Source: Mucilaginibacter robiniae
Lineage (GTDB): Bacteria > Bacteroidota > Bacteroidia > Sphingobacteriales > Sphingobacteriaceae
DNA length: 64,000 nucleotides
Assembly: GCF_012849215.1 (NCBI RefSeq)
Contig: NZ_CP051682.1
Span: 2,108,001-2,172,000, forward strand
Reading direction: 5' to 3'
The translations under genes were made by a program, and so were the position numbers. Numbering within the stretch: position 1 is the stretch's first letter; each line of letters opens with the position of its first letter. Positions 8,640 through 17,778 of this stretch are shown here, in pieces. Below the pieces are notes generated by a model. That model worked only from the letters and a program-made list of their open reading frames with translations, searched no databases and had not been told where the DNA came from.

Positions 8640-9575
8640 TTAAATCTCTTCGATCAAGAATTTGTGCCATTCATTTAATGCTGGATTATTGCGGGCGGCG
8701 TTTATGAATCGTTCCAGGGATTGCGGAATTACTACACCGTCGCCGTTGAGGAAGTTGATGGCATTTTCCTGGATGGTCAATGCGATGGCAGTTTCACGGG
8801 GCACGCCGAGTTCTATGAGGGTACGGACGCTGGTATCGGTCGACCCGCTTTCGATAAAGCCTAATACGGAAGCTGTTTTAGTGTCATTTAAGTGGTCGTA
8901 TATCTGAAAGACCGGTCGCAGCAATTTTGGGATACCAAACATGACTTTGGTATGAACATCGTCAATACGGGTGTCGATATCTTCACTATTTTGTATGGGC
9001 CAGGAATCAGGGTTGATTACGTCTTTTAACGGTAGCCCGGCACCCCAGTTTTGGGCAAAGATGCAAAGCGATACGATTTTCTTGGCGCCCCATTCTTCAG
9101 CTGGGTTTATTTTGAGATACTTTTCGACACTGAACGGAGCGAATTGGTTCACATGAGTGATTAGTTCGGCAAGCTGGTTTGATGCGCCAAAGATAGTTTT
9201 CGGGATTTCCGGCCAACCGCCTTTCTCCATCGACCGATAAATACCATCCAAGGTTAACGGGTCCCAGTAAAAATTGCCGAAACAGATGGTGTGCGGAACA
9301 GCCAAATTGGTAATGGTGGCAAGTAGCTGCTCGTATACTTCTTTAGTGATGTGTACCCCGACTTCATGAATGCGACGCAAACCGTCGTTACCATACTTTA
9401 GGGCCATATTTCGGACATAGACTGGGTATTCTGCTGAAAATGACCAGGTGTTCTGTCTTAAAGAGGTCAGGCGTTCCGGCGTAAACTGACCACCCCATTC
9501 CGGGGCAAACTGACCAGGGATTCCGGGCGAAACTGACCACCCCTGGAATGCAGCTGATGCGGTAGCAGCCGTCAT
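8640..9575 (-). pseudogene. C-terminal part of unknown gene cut by IS21
   Basis: Only bases 8640-9424 (about 260 residues) belong to the original gene; the apparent N-terminus (about 50 residues, starting at 9575) is translated from the IS21 end, so the start is artefactual. The remaining part is rich in helices, with motifs such as RTLIELGVPRETAIAL and WDPLTLDGIYRSM. I do not recognise the family; the C-terminal LGVPRETA segment faintly resembles tails of helicase-type defence proteins, but this is weak. It lies inside the proposed element between the integrase region and the insertion sequence, where cargo genes often sit. The protein is truncated and probably non-functional. Confidence 0.6.
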
Positions 9576-9603
9576 CTTTGTAGGGTTACAAAACTCTCAA
9601 AGT

Positions 9604-11154
9604 ATGGCTAACACTACGATCAGTATGAGTAAGATAAGAAAGATCTTAAGGATGTACACCAACGGGCGCAGCATCATGTCTATAGCAGCCCAGGCAGACG
9701 CATCCAGAAACACCGTAAAGAAGTATCTGGCCTCTTTCAAGGAGAGCGGCTTCAGCTTTGATGAAGTCAATGCTTTGAATGATAAAGAGCTGGAAGACTT
9801 GTTTGGCAAGGCTAAGGAGCGCTCTCCCAACAGCCGTATGCAAGCCATGCTGCGCTGCTTTCCCAAAGTAGACAAAGAGCTGAAACGTACCGGTGTTACC
9901 CGTCAAATGCTTTGGGAGGCTTATCGTAAAGAGTTTCCGGACGGTTACCAGTATAGCCAGTTTTGCTTTTATTATACCCAGTGGCAGGCCCGGGTTAACC
10001 CTGTGATGCACATCGACCACAAGGCCGGTGATAAGCTGTATGTGGATTTTGCCGGTCAAAAGCTGAGCATCACAAACCGGGATACCGGGGAGATCATTCC
10101 TGTCGAGGTCTTCATCGGCATACTTGGGGCCAGCCAGCTGACCTATGTCGAGGCGGTCATGAGCCAGCAAAAAGAAGACTTCATTTCCGCTTGTGAGCAT
10201 ACCCTGCATTACATTGGCGGCGTGCCGGAGGCCATTGTTCCGGACAATCTGAAAGCTGCCGTCACTAAAAGTAACCGTTACGAACCTACGCTGAATGAAA
10301 CGTTTGAAGACTTCAGCAATCATTATTGCACGACCATCTTACCTGCCCGGGCATTCCGCCCTCGTGATAAAGCGCTGGTAGAAGGTGCCGTAAGAATCAT
10401 CTATAGCCGCATTTATGTTCCCCTGCGCAAGAGCGTTTATCATTCCTTGCAAGAGCTGAATGCCGCTATTCATGAACTGCTGGAAGCCCATAATAACCGG
10501 CTGATGCAAAGCCGGCCTTACAGCAGAAGGCAGCAATTCGAGGAGGTAGAGCGTGAAACGCTTATGCCTTTACCCGTGTTGCGCTATGAGCTTAAAAAGC
10601 AGTTTCATGCCACCGTGATGAAAAACGGGCATGTCAGCCTCGGGCCTGATAAGAACTACTATAGTGTGCCTTACCGCTTCATCGGCAAAAAGATCAAGCT
10701 GCTGTATTCCAGCACGACGGTAGAGGCCTTCTATCATTATGAACGCATAGCCATTCACAAGCGTACCAAGGGGCTGCACCGCTACATTACGGATAAAGAC
10801 CATCTGGCTTCCACCCACCAGTTCGTTGCCGAGTGGAACCCGGAAAAGTTCCTGTCCTGGGCCGCATCGATCCATGAGGATGTGCGCCTTTATATCCAGC
10901 ATATCCTTAGCCGCAGGCACCATGCAGAGCAGGCTTACCGATCCTGCATCGGTGTGCTGGGCTTTGCCCGTAAAGCCGGGAATGAACGCCTGATCCTGGC
11001 CTGCAGAAGAGGCCTGAGTTATGGCATGTACAGTTACAAGACCATACAAATGATCCTGGAAAAGAACCTCGATCAGTACGAAGAAAGCTTATTTGCCAAT
11101 GAACTTACCATGCCCGAGCATGATAACATCAGAGGCGAAGACTATTACCAGTAA
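9604..11154 (+). CDS. istA: IS21-family transposase IstA
   Basis: A 516-residue DDE transposase. The N-terminal helix-turn-helix (MSKIRKILRMY, SIAAQADASRNTVKKYL) is followed by the integrase core, with the first Asp in YVDFAGQK and later VEAVMSQQKEDF, VPDNLKAAV and a conserved acidic residue in the KALVEGAVR stretch. It works with the ATPase IstB, encoded 16 bases downstream. The protein is identical to that of copy 2 (43285-44835), so the two copies are recent. Confidence 0.95.
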   Translation: MANTTISMSKIRKILRMYTNGRSIMSIAAQADASRNTVKKYLASFKESGFSFDEVNALNDKELEDLFGKAKERSPNSRMQAMLRCFPKVDKELKRTGVTRQMLWEAYRKEFPDGYQYSQFCFYYTQWQARVNPVMHIDHKAGDKLYVDFAGQKLSITNRDTGEIIPVEVFIGILGASQLTYVEAVMSQQKEDFISACEHTLHYIGGVPEAIVPDNLKAAVTKSNRYEPTLNETFEDFSNHYCTTILPARAFRPRDKALVEGAVRIIYSRIYVPLRKSVYHSLQELNAAIHELLEAHNNRLMQSRPYSRRQQFEEVERETLMPLPVLRYELKKQFHATVMKNGHVSLGPDKNYYSVPYRFIGKKIKLLYSSTTVEAFYHYERIAIHKRTKGLHRYITDKDHLASTHQFVAEWNPEKFLSWAASIHEDVRLYIQHILSRRHHAEQAYRSCIGVLGFARKAGNERLILACRRGLSYGMYSYKTIQMILEKNLDQYEESLFANELTMPEHDNIRGEDYYQ

Positions 11155-11170
11155 ACACGAATCAAGTCAT

Positions 11171-11923
11171 ATGAATACAAACACTTTAGACAAACTGCGG
11201 AAGATGAAGTTCTTCGGCATGTTCCATGCTTTTCAAAGCAGCCTGGAAACCGGGCAAACAGATCACTACACGGCCGATGAACTCTTGGCCTACCTGGTGG
11301 ATGCCGAATGGGATGACCGGCATAACCGGCGTATAGAGCGCCAGATCTATCATGCCAAGTTCCGCTACAAAGCGTCCATTGAAGAGGTGAACTACCAGGC
11401 AGAGCGGAGCATTGACCGCAACCTGGTCATGCGCCTGGCGGACTGCACCTTCATTGAGCGCAATGAGAATGTGCTCCTGACCGGCAGCACCGGCATTGGC
11501 AAAAGCTACATCGCCTCTGCTATTGGTTACCAGGCCTGTATGCAGGGCTATAGGGTATTCTATGCCAGTACACCCAAGCTATTTGCCAAACTCAAGATGG
11601 CCAAGGCTGATGGCTCCTACATCAAAGAGATCGCAAAGATTGAACGCCAGCAACTGCTCATACTCGATGACTTTGGCTTGCAGCCTTTTGATGCACAAAA
11701 CAGGGCTGCCCTGATGGAGATCATTGAAGACCGGCATGGTAAAGCATCCCTGATCATTACCTCACAGCTTCCGGTCAGTAAATGGCATGAGGTCATCGGT
11801 GAAAAAACAATAGCTGATGCAATATTAGACCGTATCGTACACAGCGCTCACCGGCTGGATCTCAAGGGTGAATCCATGAGAAAAAAACGCAGGGCTGATG
11901 AAAAGGAAATCAGTTACCAATAA
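11171..11923 (+). CDS. istB: IS21-family helper ATPase IstB
   Basis: A 250-residue AAA+ ATPase that assists IstA in strand transfer and target choice. Walker A is GSTGIGKS and Walker B is LLILDDFGLQ. An upstream in-frame ATG at 11093 overlaps istA; the ATG at 11171 begins the usual IstB N-terminus (MNTNTLDKLRKMKFFGM) and follows the istA stop by 16 bases, so it is preferred. Identical to the copy at 42516-43268. Confidence 0.94.
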   Translation: MNTNTLDKLRKMKFFGMFHAFQSSLETGQTDHYTADELLAYLVDAEWDDRHNRRIERQIYHAKFRYKASIEEVNYQAERSIDRNLVMRLADCTFIERNENVLLTGSTGIGKSYIASAIGYQACMQGYRVFYASTPKLFAKLKMAKADGSYIKEIAKIERQQLLILDDFGLQPFDAQNRAALMEIIEDRHGKASLIITSQLPVSKWHEVIGEKTIADAILDRIVHSAHRLDLKGESMRKKRRADEKEISYQ

Positions 11924-11964
11924 TAACTTGAGATAGCTAACTTTGTAATAATGCTTCTACAGCA

Positions 11965-12498
11965 TTGGCTGCATCATTCCGCCAGTTCTCAGACTGGTCA
12001 GTTTGCCACGGAATAGCCTGGTCAACATCCCCGGAATACCTAGAAAGCGCTAAAACCGGCCTGCGCTATACCTATAACTCGGGTACGCCGAATACGGACA
12101 ACCCGAAGCTGGCTGCCCGGCATTATCTCCAGGCGATCGACAAGACCGAGTCCCTGCTGGATAAGCACACCAAAGAACTGGAAACCCTGCGTGAGCAGAT
12201 TCCCCAAATGGAAAAGCTGATCGGCCGCCCGTTTGACCGGGAGGCAGAGCTTCAGCAACTCAAGTCGGAGCTGACCCGGCTGGAACAGGAAATAGCCGCG
12301 CAGATCCGGGGTAAGCAGCAGCAGCATCCAAATGAACCCCTTGCCACAGAGCAAGAGCGGGAAGCGGTTATCATCCCGTTGCGTGAACCGGAACAACACC
12401 CTGGACCAGCAGAAACCGCTGCGGGTAACTTCCGCAGCAGAGAAGCCCCGGCAGAGCAGGCACCCGTCCGGAAACATAAATCCTTAAAAATTAACTAA
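11965..12498 (+). pseudogene. C-terminal tail of conjugative-element helicase/methylase
   Basis: Bases from about 12042 encode about 150 residues resembling the extreme C-terminus of the very large Snf2-type helicase/N6-methylase proteins of Bacteroidetes conjugative elements: a coiled-coil stretch with EQIPQMEKLIGRPFDREAEL followed by a polar, Pro/Glu-rich tail. The first 25 residues of the open frame come from the IS21 end. The parent protein usually has well over 1000 residues, so almost all is missing. It ends 5 bases before traF, where traE would normally stand. The family is inferred from the tail alone and is moderately sure. Confidence 0.6.
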
Positions 12499-12503
12499 GA
12501 AAT

Positions 12504-12938
12504 ATGAGCAACAGTATCTACACTATTAACAAAGGCATTAATAAAAGCATCGAATTCCAGGGTTTGCGGGCGCAGTACATCTGGTATTTCGGCGCGATGG
12601 TCATTGTGCTGATGATCACATTTGCAGTCCTGTATATCTGTGGCGCACCCACGTACATCTGCCTGCCACTCGTGGGTGGCGCAGGGGTCACGGGCAGCAT
12701 CCGGATATTCGCCTGGAGCCACCAATATGGGGAGCATGGCCTGATGAAAGTTATTGCCCGTAAACGACTTCCACGGGTACTCAAATCCTACACCCGGAGA
12801 AATTTCCAGCACCTGAGCGGTCGGCTGCACCAGCGCCAACCGGGATCACCAGGGAAACCACAACCTCAAACAGATGGAATTTACTATACTATCCAAGGCG
12901 TTCATCATTCATCGTCAGATCCATGGAAAAGGAATTAA
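12504..12938 (+). CDS. traF: Conjugative transposon protein TraF (DUF4133)
   Basis: A 144-residue membrane protein of the DUF4133 family. The N-terminus has the family signature YTINKGINKSIEFQGLRAQY, then two hydrophobic segments (about 30-48 and 54-70) and YGEHGLMK near residue 78. It is a component of the mating apparatus, in the place of VirB3. The last 40 residues (Gln/Pro/His-rich) exceed the usual family length and overlap the start of traG by 16 bases, so translational coupling is likely. The usual upstream partner TraE (DUF4134) is absent. Confidence 0.88.
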   Translation: MSNSIYTINKGINKSIEFQGLRAQYIWYFGAMVIVLMITFAVLYICGAPTYICLPLVGGAGVTGSIRIFAWSHQYGEHGLMKVIARKRLPRVLKSYTRRNFQHLSGRLHQRQPGSPGKPQPQTDGIYYTIQGVHHSSSDPWKRN

Positions 12939-15370
12939 AAGATCGATTACCGATTCTGGGCATTGAGCAGGACTGCATCCTCTCCAAGCAGGGCGATGTG
13001 ACCTTGGTCTACCAGGTCAGGCTGCCCGAATTATTCACGTTGTCCGACGAAGATTACGAAGGATTGCACCAGGCCTGGGTGAAAGCGATACGAGCGCTAC
13101 CACCACACTGTGTCGTGCACAAGCAGGACTGGTTCCTGAGCCGGTCATATCAGCCCGCCGCCGGGCATCGTACGAGCAGCTTTTTGAAGCAGGCCAGTGA
13201 GCGTTATTTTAGCGGGAGACCCTACCTCCAGCATGATTGCTACCTGCTGTTGACGCGAAAACCGGGAGGCCGAAAAGTTTCCAGTTCCCTGCTCTCTAAT
13301 TTATTGTACCCCACTTTGGTGCCACAAGATGCGCTGGAAAGCCGGATCATTCAGGCTTTTCTGGATCAGGCGGCTCAATTCAAGCGGCTGTTGGAAGATA
13401 CGCGGCTGCTGCAATTACGGCAGTTGAAAGGTGAAGAATTAACGAGCCAGGCGAAGCGCAGCGGCTTGATCGAACGGTATTGCTATCTGCCTGAAAAAGA
13501 GGATCAGCCTCTCTATGAAGATATCAGCTTTGGCGAGGATATGCGTATCGGCAACCGGGAGGTGGCTATCTATACCCTGGGTGATGCGGAAAGCCTGCCG
13601 GGGATGTGTGGATCACGCATCACCTATGATAGCTTTTCCACCGATAAGACCAAGTTCCCGGTCAGCTTTGCCGCAGGGTTAGGGCTGCTGCTCCCCTGCG
13701 ATCATATTTATAACCAGTACCTCTTTGTCGGTGACACCCAGGCTACGCTGAAACAATTAGAGAAAAAGCGGCTTCGCCTGCAATCCTTATCCGCGTATTC
13801 CCGCGAAAATGCGATTGCCTTACAGGCTACAAACGACTTCCTCAATGAAGCCATCAGCCAAGGGCGCCTGCCAGTGAAAGCCCATTTCAACGTCATGGTC
13901 TGGTCCGAGGATAAGGAGCGCCTGAAAATGATGAAGAACCAGGTGGCTTCCGCCCTGGCCGGCATGGATGCTGCCGCTAAGATGGAAACGGTCGGCGCCG
14001 CGCAGATCTGGTGGTCAGGTATTCCAGGGAATGCTGCCGATTTCCCGGCCAACGATACCTTCGACACTTTCGCCGAACAGGCGTGCTGCTTTTTAAACCT
14101 GGAGAGTAACTACCAGAGTGCTGGGCCTGATGCCGGTATCCGTTTCTGTGACCGCTCCGGAAGGCCGGTATTTGTCGACCTGTTCGACGCACCGCGCCGG
14201 GAGGGGATTACCTCGAACATGGGTATGCTGGTTTGCGGCACTTCGGGCGGCGGCAAATCCATGACGGTGAACCACATCCTGCGCTCTCTGTATGATCAAG
14301 GCGCGCACTGCGTAACGGTGGACATCGGCGGCAGCTACTTGGGACTCTGCGAGCTGGTGGGCGGTTACTATTTCACCTATAGCGAGGAGAATCCGATCCG
14401 CTTCAATCCTTTTTTCATCAAGCCTGGGGAGACGCTCGACACGGAGAAAAAAGAAAGCCTTAAGGCCCTGCTGATCGCGTTATGGAAGCAGGAAAACGAG
14501 GGCTTTAACCGTTCGGAATATGTAGCGCTCTCCAACGCCCTGCAAGGTTATTACCAGCACTTGCAGAACGATCCGCAGGTATTTCCCTGCTTCGACTCTT
14601 TTTATGAATATCTCGCAATTCAGTATGTGGAGGTGCTCAAAGGACATAAGGTAAAAGACCGGGATTTTGATGTGGATAATTTCCTGTATGTGCTGCAACC
14701 TTATTATGCGGGCGGTGAATTTGATCACCTGCTGAACGGGCGCGAGAACCTGGATTTGCTGGACCAGCCATTTATCGTCATCGAACTGGATAACATCAAG
14801 GATCACCCGATCCTCTTCCCGGTCGTCACGCTGATCATCATGGAACTGTTCATCTCCAAGATGCGGAAGCTGAAAGGCGTGCGGAAAGTGCTGACGATTG
14901 ACGAAGCCTGGAAGGCGATCGCCAAGTCCGGCATGGCCGAATTCCTCAAATATGCCTTCAAAACCATCCGGAAGTTTAACGGCGTCCCTATTGTGATCAC
15001 CCAGGAACTGGATGACCTGATCAGTTCTCCGATCATCAAGGACGCCATTATCAATAACGCCGACCTCAAGATCCTGATGGATATGCGCAAGTTCCAGGGA
15101 AAGATCGAGAAACTGCAGGACGTGTTGGGCATGAATGAAAAAGGAAAAACGATCCTGCTCTCCGTCAACAAGGACAACCGCGAAATCTTTGTGGATATCG
15201 GCGGCCAAGTCATGAAGGTCTTCAAAAATGAGCTCTGCCCGGAAGAATACTACGCCTACACCACGGAAGGAACTGAACGGGTGCGGGTACTGGAATTGGC
15301 CGCTCAATATGGCAGCATGGAAAAGGGAATTGAGATGATGGTCCAACAAACCCAAAAGAAAGGAGGATAA
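12923..15370 (+). CDS. traG: Conjugative transposon ATPase TraG (VirB4-like)
   Basis: An 815-residue VirB4-class ATPase that powers the type IV secretion/mating channel at the inner membrane. The N-terminal part has the family pattern LPILGIEQDCILSKQGDVT and VVHKQDWFLSRSY. The ATPase domain has Walker A GTSGGGKS near residue 435, ITYDSFS-like turns before it, Walker B VLTIDEAWKAI near 655 and an ITQELDDL sensor-like motif near 695. The length fits the family. It starts inside the end of traF and stops 1 base before the next gene, so it is part of one operon from 12504 to about 20757. Confidence 0.93.
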   Translation: MEKELKDRLPILGIEQDCILSKQGDVTLVYQVRLPELFTLSDEDYEGLHQAWVKAIRALPPHCVVHKQDWFLSRSYQPAAGHRTSSFLKQASERYFSGRPYLQHDCYLLLTRKPGGRKVSSSLLSNLLYPTLVPQDALESRIIQAFLDQAAQFKRLLEDTRLLQLRQLKGEELTSQAKRSGLIERYCYLPEKEDQPLYEDISFGEDMRIGNREVAIYTLGDAESLPGMCGSRITYDSFSTDKTKFPVSFAAGLGLLLPCDHIYNQYLFVGDTQATLKQLEKKRLRLQSLSAYSRENAIALQATNDFLNEAISQGRLPVKAHFNVMVWSEDKERLKMMKNQVASALAGMDAAAKMETVGAAQIWWSGIPGNAADFPANDTFDTFAEQACCFLNLESNYQSAGPDAGIRFCDRSGRPVFVDLFDAPRREGITSNMGMLVCGTSGGGKSMTVNHILRSLYDQGAHCVTVDIGGSYLGLCELVGGYYFTYSEENPIRFNPFFIKPGETLDTEKKESLKALLIALWKQENEGFNRSEYVALSNALQGYYQHLQNDPQVFPCFDSFYEYLAIQYVEVLKGHKVKDRDFDVDNFLYVLQPYYAGGEFDHLLNGRENLDLLDQPFIVIELDNIKDHPILFPVVTLIIMELFISKMRKLKGVRKVLTIDEAWKAIAKSGMAEFLKYAFKTIRKFNGVPIVITQELDDLISSPIIKDAIINNADLKILMDMRKFQGKIEKLQDVLGMNEKGKTILLSVNKDNREIFVDIGGQVMKVFKNELCPEEYYAYTTEGTERVRVLELAAQYGSMEKGIEMMVQQTQKKGG

Positions 15371-15371
15371 G

Positions 15372-15773
15372 ATGAAAAAGCAAAACGCAGTTACCCGGTG
15401 TAGATCGGTCATCGGAGCGCTGTTTCAATTCTGCAACGCCCACCGGGCAAGCCGGAAGGCCCTGCAAAAGGTCTATGTCAGAACCTGGCGTGAAGCTGAA
15501 CCAGCTGCTGAATATTTGGTGCAGTTGCTGATCAATCCTCACGGTCAGCTTTTCCGGGTGACCCGGCGCTATTTTGTGAATGGCAACTACCTGCGGGAGC
15601 ATAGTTTCCTTGCCATTTACGGTTGGGGATCAAGCGGGCATCTTTACGCTATCGGCAGCATTAGTTACGTGTTCCTGGAACCCGTGCAGCAGCTACTTTA
15701 CCTGGAAGAAAATGCACCAGGCGGAGAAATCCACCTGGAAACCTACTATCAAACCAAAAATTTAAGTGTATGA
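15372..15773 (+). CDS. Hypothetical protein in the traH position
   Basis: A 133-residue protein I do not recognise. It begins one base after the traG stop and overlaps the start of traI by 4 bases, so it is translationally coupled within the transfer operon. It has no signal peptide; a basic N-terminus (RASRKALQKVY) is followed by strand-like segments (NPHGQLFRVTRRYFVNGNYL). Its position matches the small variable genes between TraG and TraI in CTnDOT-like operons. Function unknown. Confidence 0.7.
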   Translation: MKKQNAVTRCRSVIGALFQFCNAHRASRKALQKVYVRTWREAEPAAEYLVQLLINPHGQLFRVTRRYFVNGNYLREHSFLAIYGWGSSGHLYAIGSISYVFLEPVQQLLYLEENAPGGEIHLETYYQTKNLSV

Positions 15774-16447
15774 AAAAGATACTCTGGATACTCAACCTGG
15801 CGCTCGCCTTGCTCATGATTCCGTCAAGAGAAGCGACCGCACAAATTCCTGTCGTCAGCCTGGTCAGTACAGTCGTCAAAAAGGTCATCATGGCGCTCGA
15901 TCTGAAGGTGCAGCAATTGCAGAACCAGACCATTGCGCTGCAAAATGCCGAAAAGCAGGTGGAAAATAGCTTGCACCTGAACAGCCTGAACGATATCTCC
16001 GGCTGGCTGGGTAAGGAACGTACGTTATATCAGGATTATTATACCGAACTGTCCAAGGTAAAAACGGTGATCGCGGATTATGAAGAGGTAAAAACGATCA
16101 TCAGCCAGCAAGCCCAGCTGCTCACGGAATATCACCAGGCCAGTGCGCTTTTTCACCAGGATCCGCACTTTTCTGCGGCAGAACTCCAGGCGATGGAGAA
16201 CATCTACGGCGGTATGCTGGCGGAAAGTGCCCGTAACCTCGATGAGCTTCTATTAGCTGTGAACTCATTCAGCACCCAGATGGATGATGCAGAACGAATG
16301 GCCGTTGTTCACCATGCCTCCACCGGCATGCAAACGAATCTGGATCACCTCCGACAGTACAACCAGCAGAATGTGGACATCAGTTACGAACGGGCGAAGG
16401 ACGAGACAGACCGGCAGCACCTCAAACAATTATACGGCATTCATTAA
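15770..16447 (+). CDS. traI: Conjugal transfer protein TraI (DUF4141)
   Basis: A 225-residue secreted protein of the DUF4141/TraI family. Signal peptide at about 1-25 (cleavage after ATA), then the family pattern MALDLKVQQLQNQTIALQNA, DISGWLGKERTLYQDYY and a long helical middle. It ends in DRQHLKQLYGIH, a C-terminal motif shared with the two following genes. Probable periplasmic pilus/mating-pair component (VirB5-like). Overlaps the preceding gene by 4 bases. Confidence 0.85.
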   Translation: MKKILWILNLALALLMIPSREATAQIPVVSLVSTVVKKVIMALDLKVQQLQNQTIALQNAEKQVENSLHLNSLNDISGWLGKERTLYQDYYTELSKVKTVIADYEEVKTIISQQAQLLTEYHQASALFHQDPHFSAAELQAMENIYGGMLAESARNLDELLLAVNSFSTQMDDAERMAVVHHASTGMQTNLDHLRQYNQQNVDISYERAKDETDRQHLKQLYGIH

Positions 16448-16474
16448 GCAACTTTAAAACCCTCATCCATCACT

Positions 16475-17122
16475 ATGAAAAAGCTCAGCATGATTTTTCT
16501 TTTCACCGGCCTGGCGGGTAATGTCTTATATGCCCAGGGCACAGGCAGTATATTCGACCAGCAATCCACTAAATTCAAACTGATGCTTGCGCAGATCGCA
16601 GCCTACCAGGTTATGCTGTCGGGGCTCCAGACCGGGTACCGTATCACGGAGACAGGCCTGAATACGGCCCATGATCTCAAATCGGGATCATTCAATCTGA
16701 ACCAAGCCTATTTGAATTCGCTTAAGCAAGTTAGCCCGGTCATCCAGTCCAATCCGAAAGGGAAAGCGATGATCGCCATGCAGGCGAACATCCAAAATCT
16801 ATTCTCCAGAGAGCTCACCTGGCAGCAACAGCAGAAAATAATGAATGCGGCTGAACTGACCTATATCGTTCAGGTACAACAGAACCTGCTCAGGCAATGC
16901 AACCAGGATATGAACGATCTCAGCCAGGTGCTGACCCCGGGGCAACTGCAACTCAACGATCACCAGCGGTTAGAGCGCATCGACCACCTTTATGCCCGGA
17001 TGCAGGACAAGCAGGCTTTTGCGATCTCCTTCACGTCGCGCTGCCGGCAAATGGCTCAATCTCGTAAACGTTCGACCAACGACCGTAATCAACTCAAGAA
17101 ATTATACGGCATTCATTCGTAA
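16475..17122 (+). CDS. TraI-like secreted transfer protein, second paralogue
   Basis: A 215-residue protein with a signal peptide ending at YAQ (residue 20), a helical body (SGLQTGYRITETGLNTAHDL, NLNQAYLNSLKQVSPVI) and the C-terminal NDRNQLKKLYGIHS shared with its neighbours. Such genes are often called TerB-like tellurite resistance proteins, but here they stand in the transfer operon beside traI and share its ending, so a role in conjugation is more likely. 27 bases after traI. Confidence 0.78.
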   Translation: MKKLSMIFLFTGLAGNVLYAQGTGSIFDQQSTKFKLMLAQIAAYQVMLSGLQTGYRITETGLNTAHDLKSGSFNLNQAYLNSLKQVSPVIQSNPKGKAMIAMQANIQNLFSRELTWQQQQKIMNAAELTYIVQVQQNLLRQCNQDMNDLSQVLTPGQLQLNDHQRLERIDHLYARMQDKQAFAISFTSRCRQMAQSRKRSTNDRNQLKKLYGIHS

Positions 17123-17126
17123 GCTC

Positions 17127-17771
17127 ATGAAAAAAATAATGACAACACTCGTCATGATGCTCAGCATGAGCATCATGACCCCGGGAAGAAGCCGGGCGCA
17201 ATCCATAGATGATCTGCTGAAACAGCTCTCCCTGGACTACCAGAAACTGGCCGGTCTGAAAACTATGCTATCGCAGATGTATACCGGCTATGAAGTGCTC
17301 AATAAAGGCTACCGTGCAGTTCAGGACGTTTCTGAGGGCAATTTCAACTTACATCAGGCCTTTCTGAACGGACTGCTGGCCGTCAGTCCAACCGTCCGGA
17401 ACTATGTCCGCGTTGTAGATATCGTTAATAACCAAACTACGGTCATCAGTGAGTATCGTAGTGCCTGGTCTGCTTTCCGTCAGGATAAGCATTTTACTGC
17501 AACCGAGATCAGCTATATGCTAGGTGTGTATAATCACCTGATCAGCAGCAGCCTGAAGAACATCGATGACTTATCCCTGATTTTAACAGACAGCAAATTG
17601 CGGATGAGCGATGCCCAGAGGCTGACGGCCATTGACCATATCTATACGGTAAGCCAGACCCAATTAAGCTTCCTCCGGAAATTTAACGACCAGAACTACA
17701 GAACTGCTGTGCAAAGGGCGCGGGACGACAACGACCGGCAGACCCTCCGAAATCTTTACGGCATAAACTGA
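17127..17771 (+). CDS. TraI-like secreted transfer protein, third paralogue
   Basis: A 214-residue secreted protein closely related in layout to the gene at 16475: signal peptide to about residue 24, MYTGYEVLNKGYRAVQDV, GNFNLHQAFLNGLLAVSP, and the end DNDRQTLRNLYGIN. An in-frame ATG at 16992 lies inside the previous gene; the ATG at 17127, 4 bases after its stop, gives a proper signal peptide and is preferred. Three tandem genes with the same C-terminal motif point to duplication within the operon. Confidence 0.78.
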   Translation: MKKIMTTLVMMLSMSIMTPGRSRAQSIDDLLKQLSLDYQKLAGLKTMLSQMYTGYEVLNKGYRAVQDVSEGNFNLHQAFLNGLLAVSPTVRNYVRVVDIVNNQTTVISEYRSAWSAFRQDKHFTATEISYMLGVYNHLISSSLKNIDDLSLILTDSKLRMSDAQRLTAIDHIYTVSQTQLSFLRKFNDQNYRTAVQRARDDNDRQTLRNLYGIN

Positions 17772-17778
17772 TTTAACA

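Larger units (their letters stand above)
9425..12040 (+). mobile_element. IS21-family insertion sequence, copy 1
   Basis: A 2616-bp element with inverted ends GGTATTC...GAATACC (left GGTATTCTGCTGAAAATGACC, right end complement GGTATTCCGGGGATGTTGACC). Several AAACTGACCA/TGGTCAGTTT repeats lie inside each end, as expected for IS21 transposase binding sites. It carries istA and istB. Copy 2 lies inverted at 42399-45014 with the same length. No target-site duplication is visible: the flanks are ATAGACTG on the left and TAGAAAGC on the right. The left flank is the truncated gene ending at 9424; the right flank is the tail of a helicase/methylase gene. Confidence 0.92.

Noticed and set aside
16475..17771. 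Tellurite resistance (TerB) function
   Set aside because: Such labels are common for these proteins, but position within the transfer operon and shared ending with TraI argue for a conjugation role.
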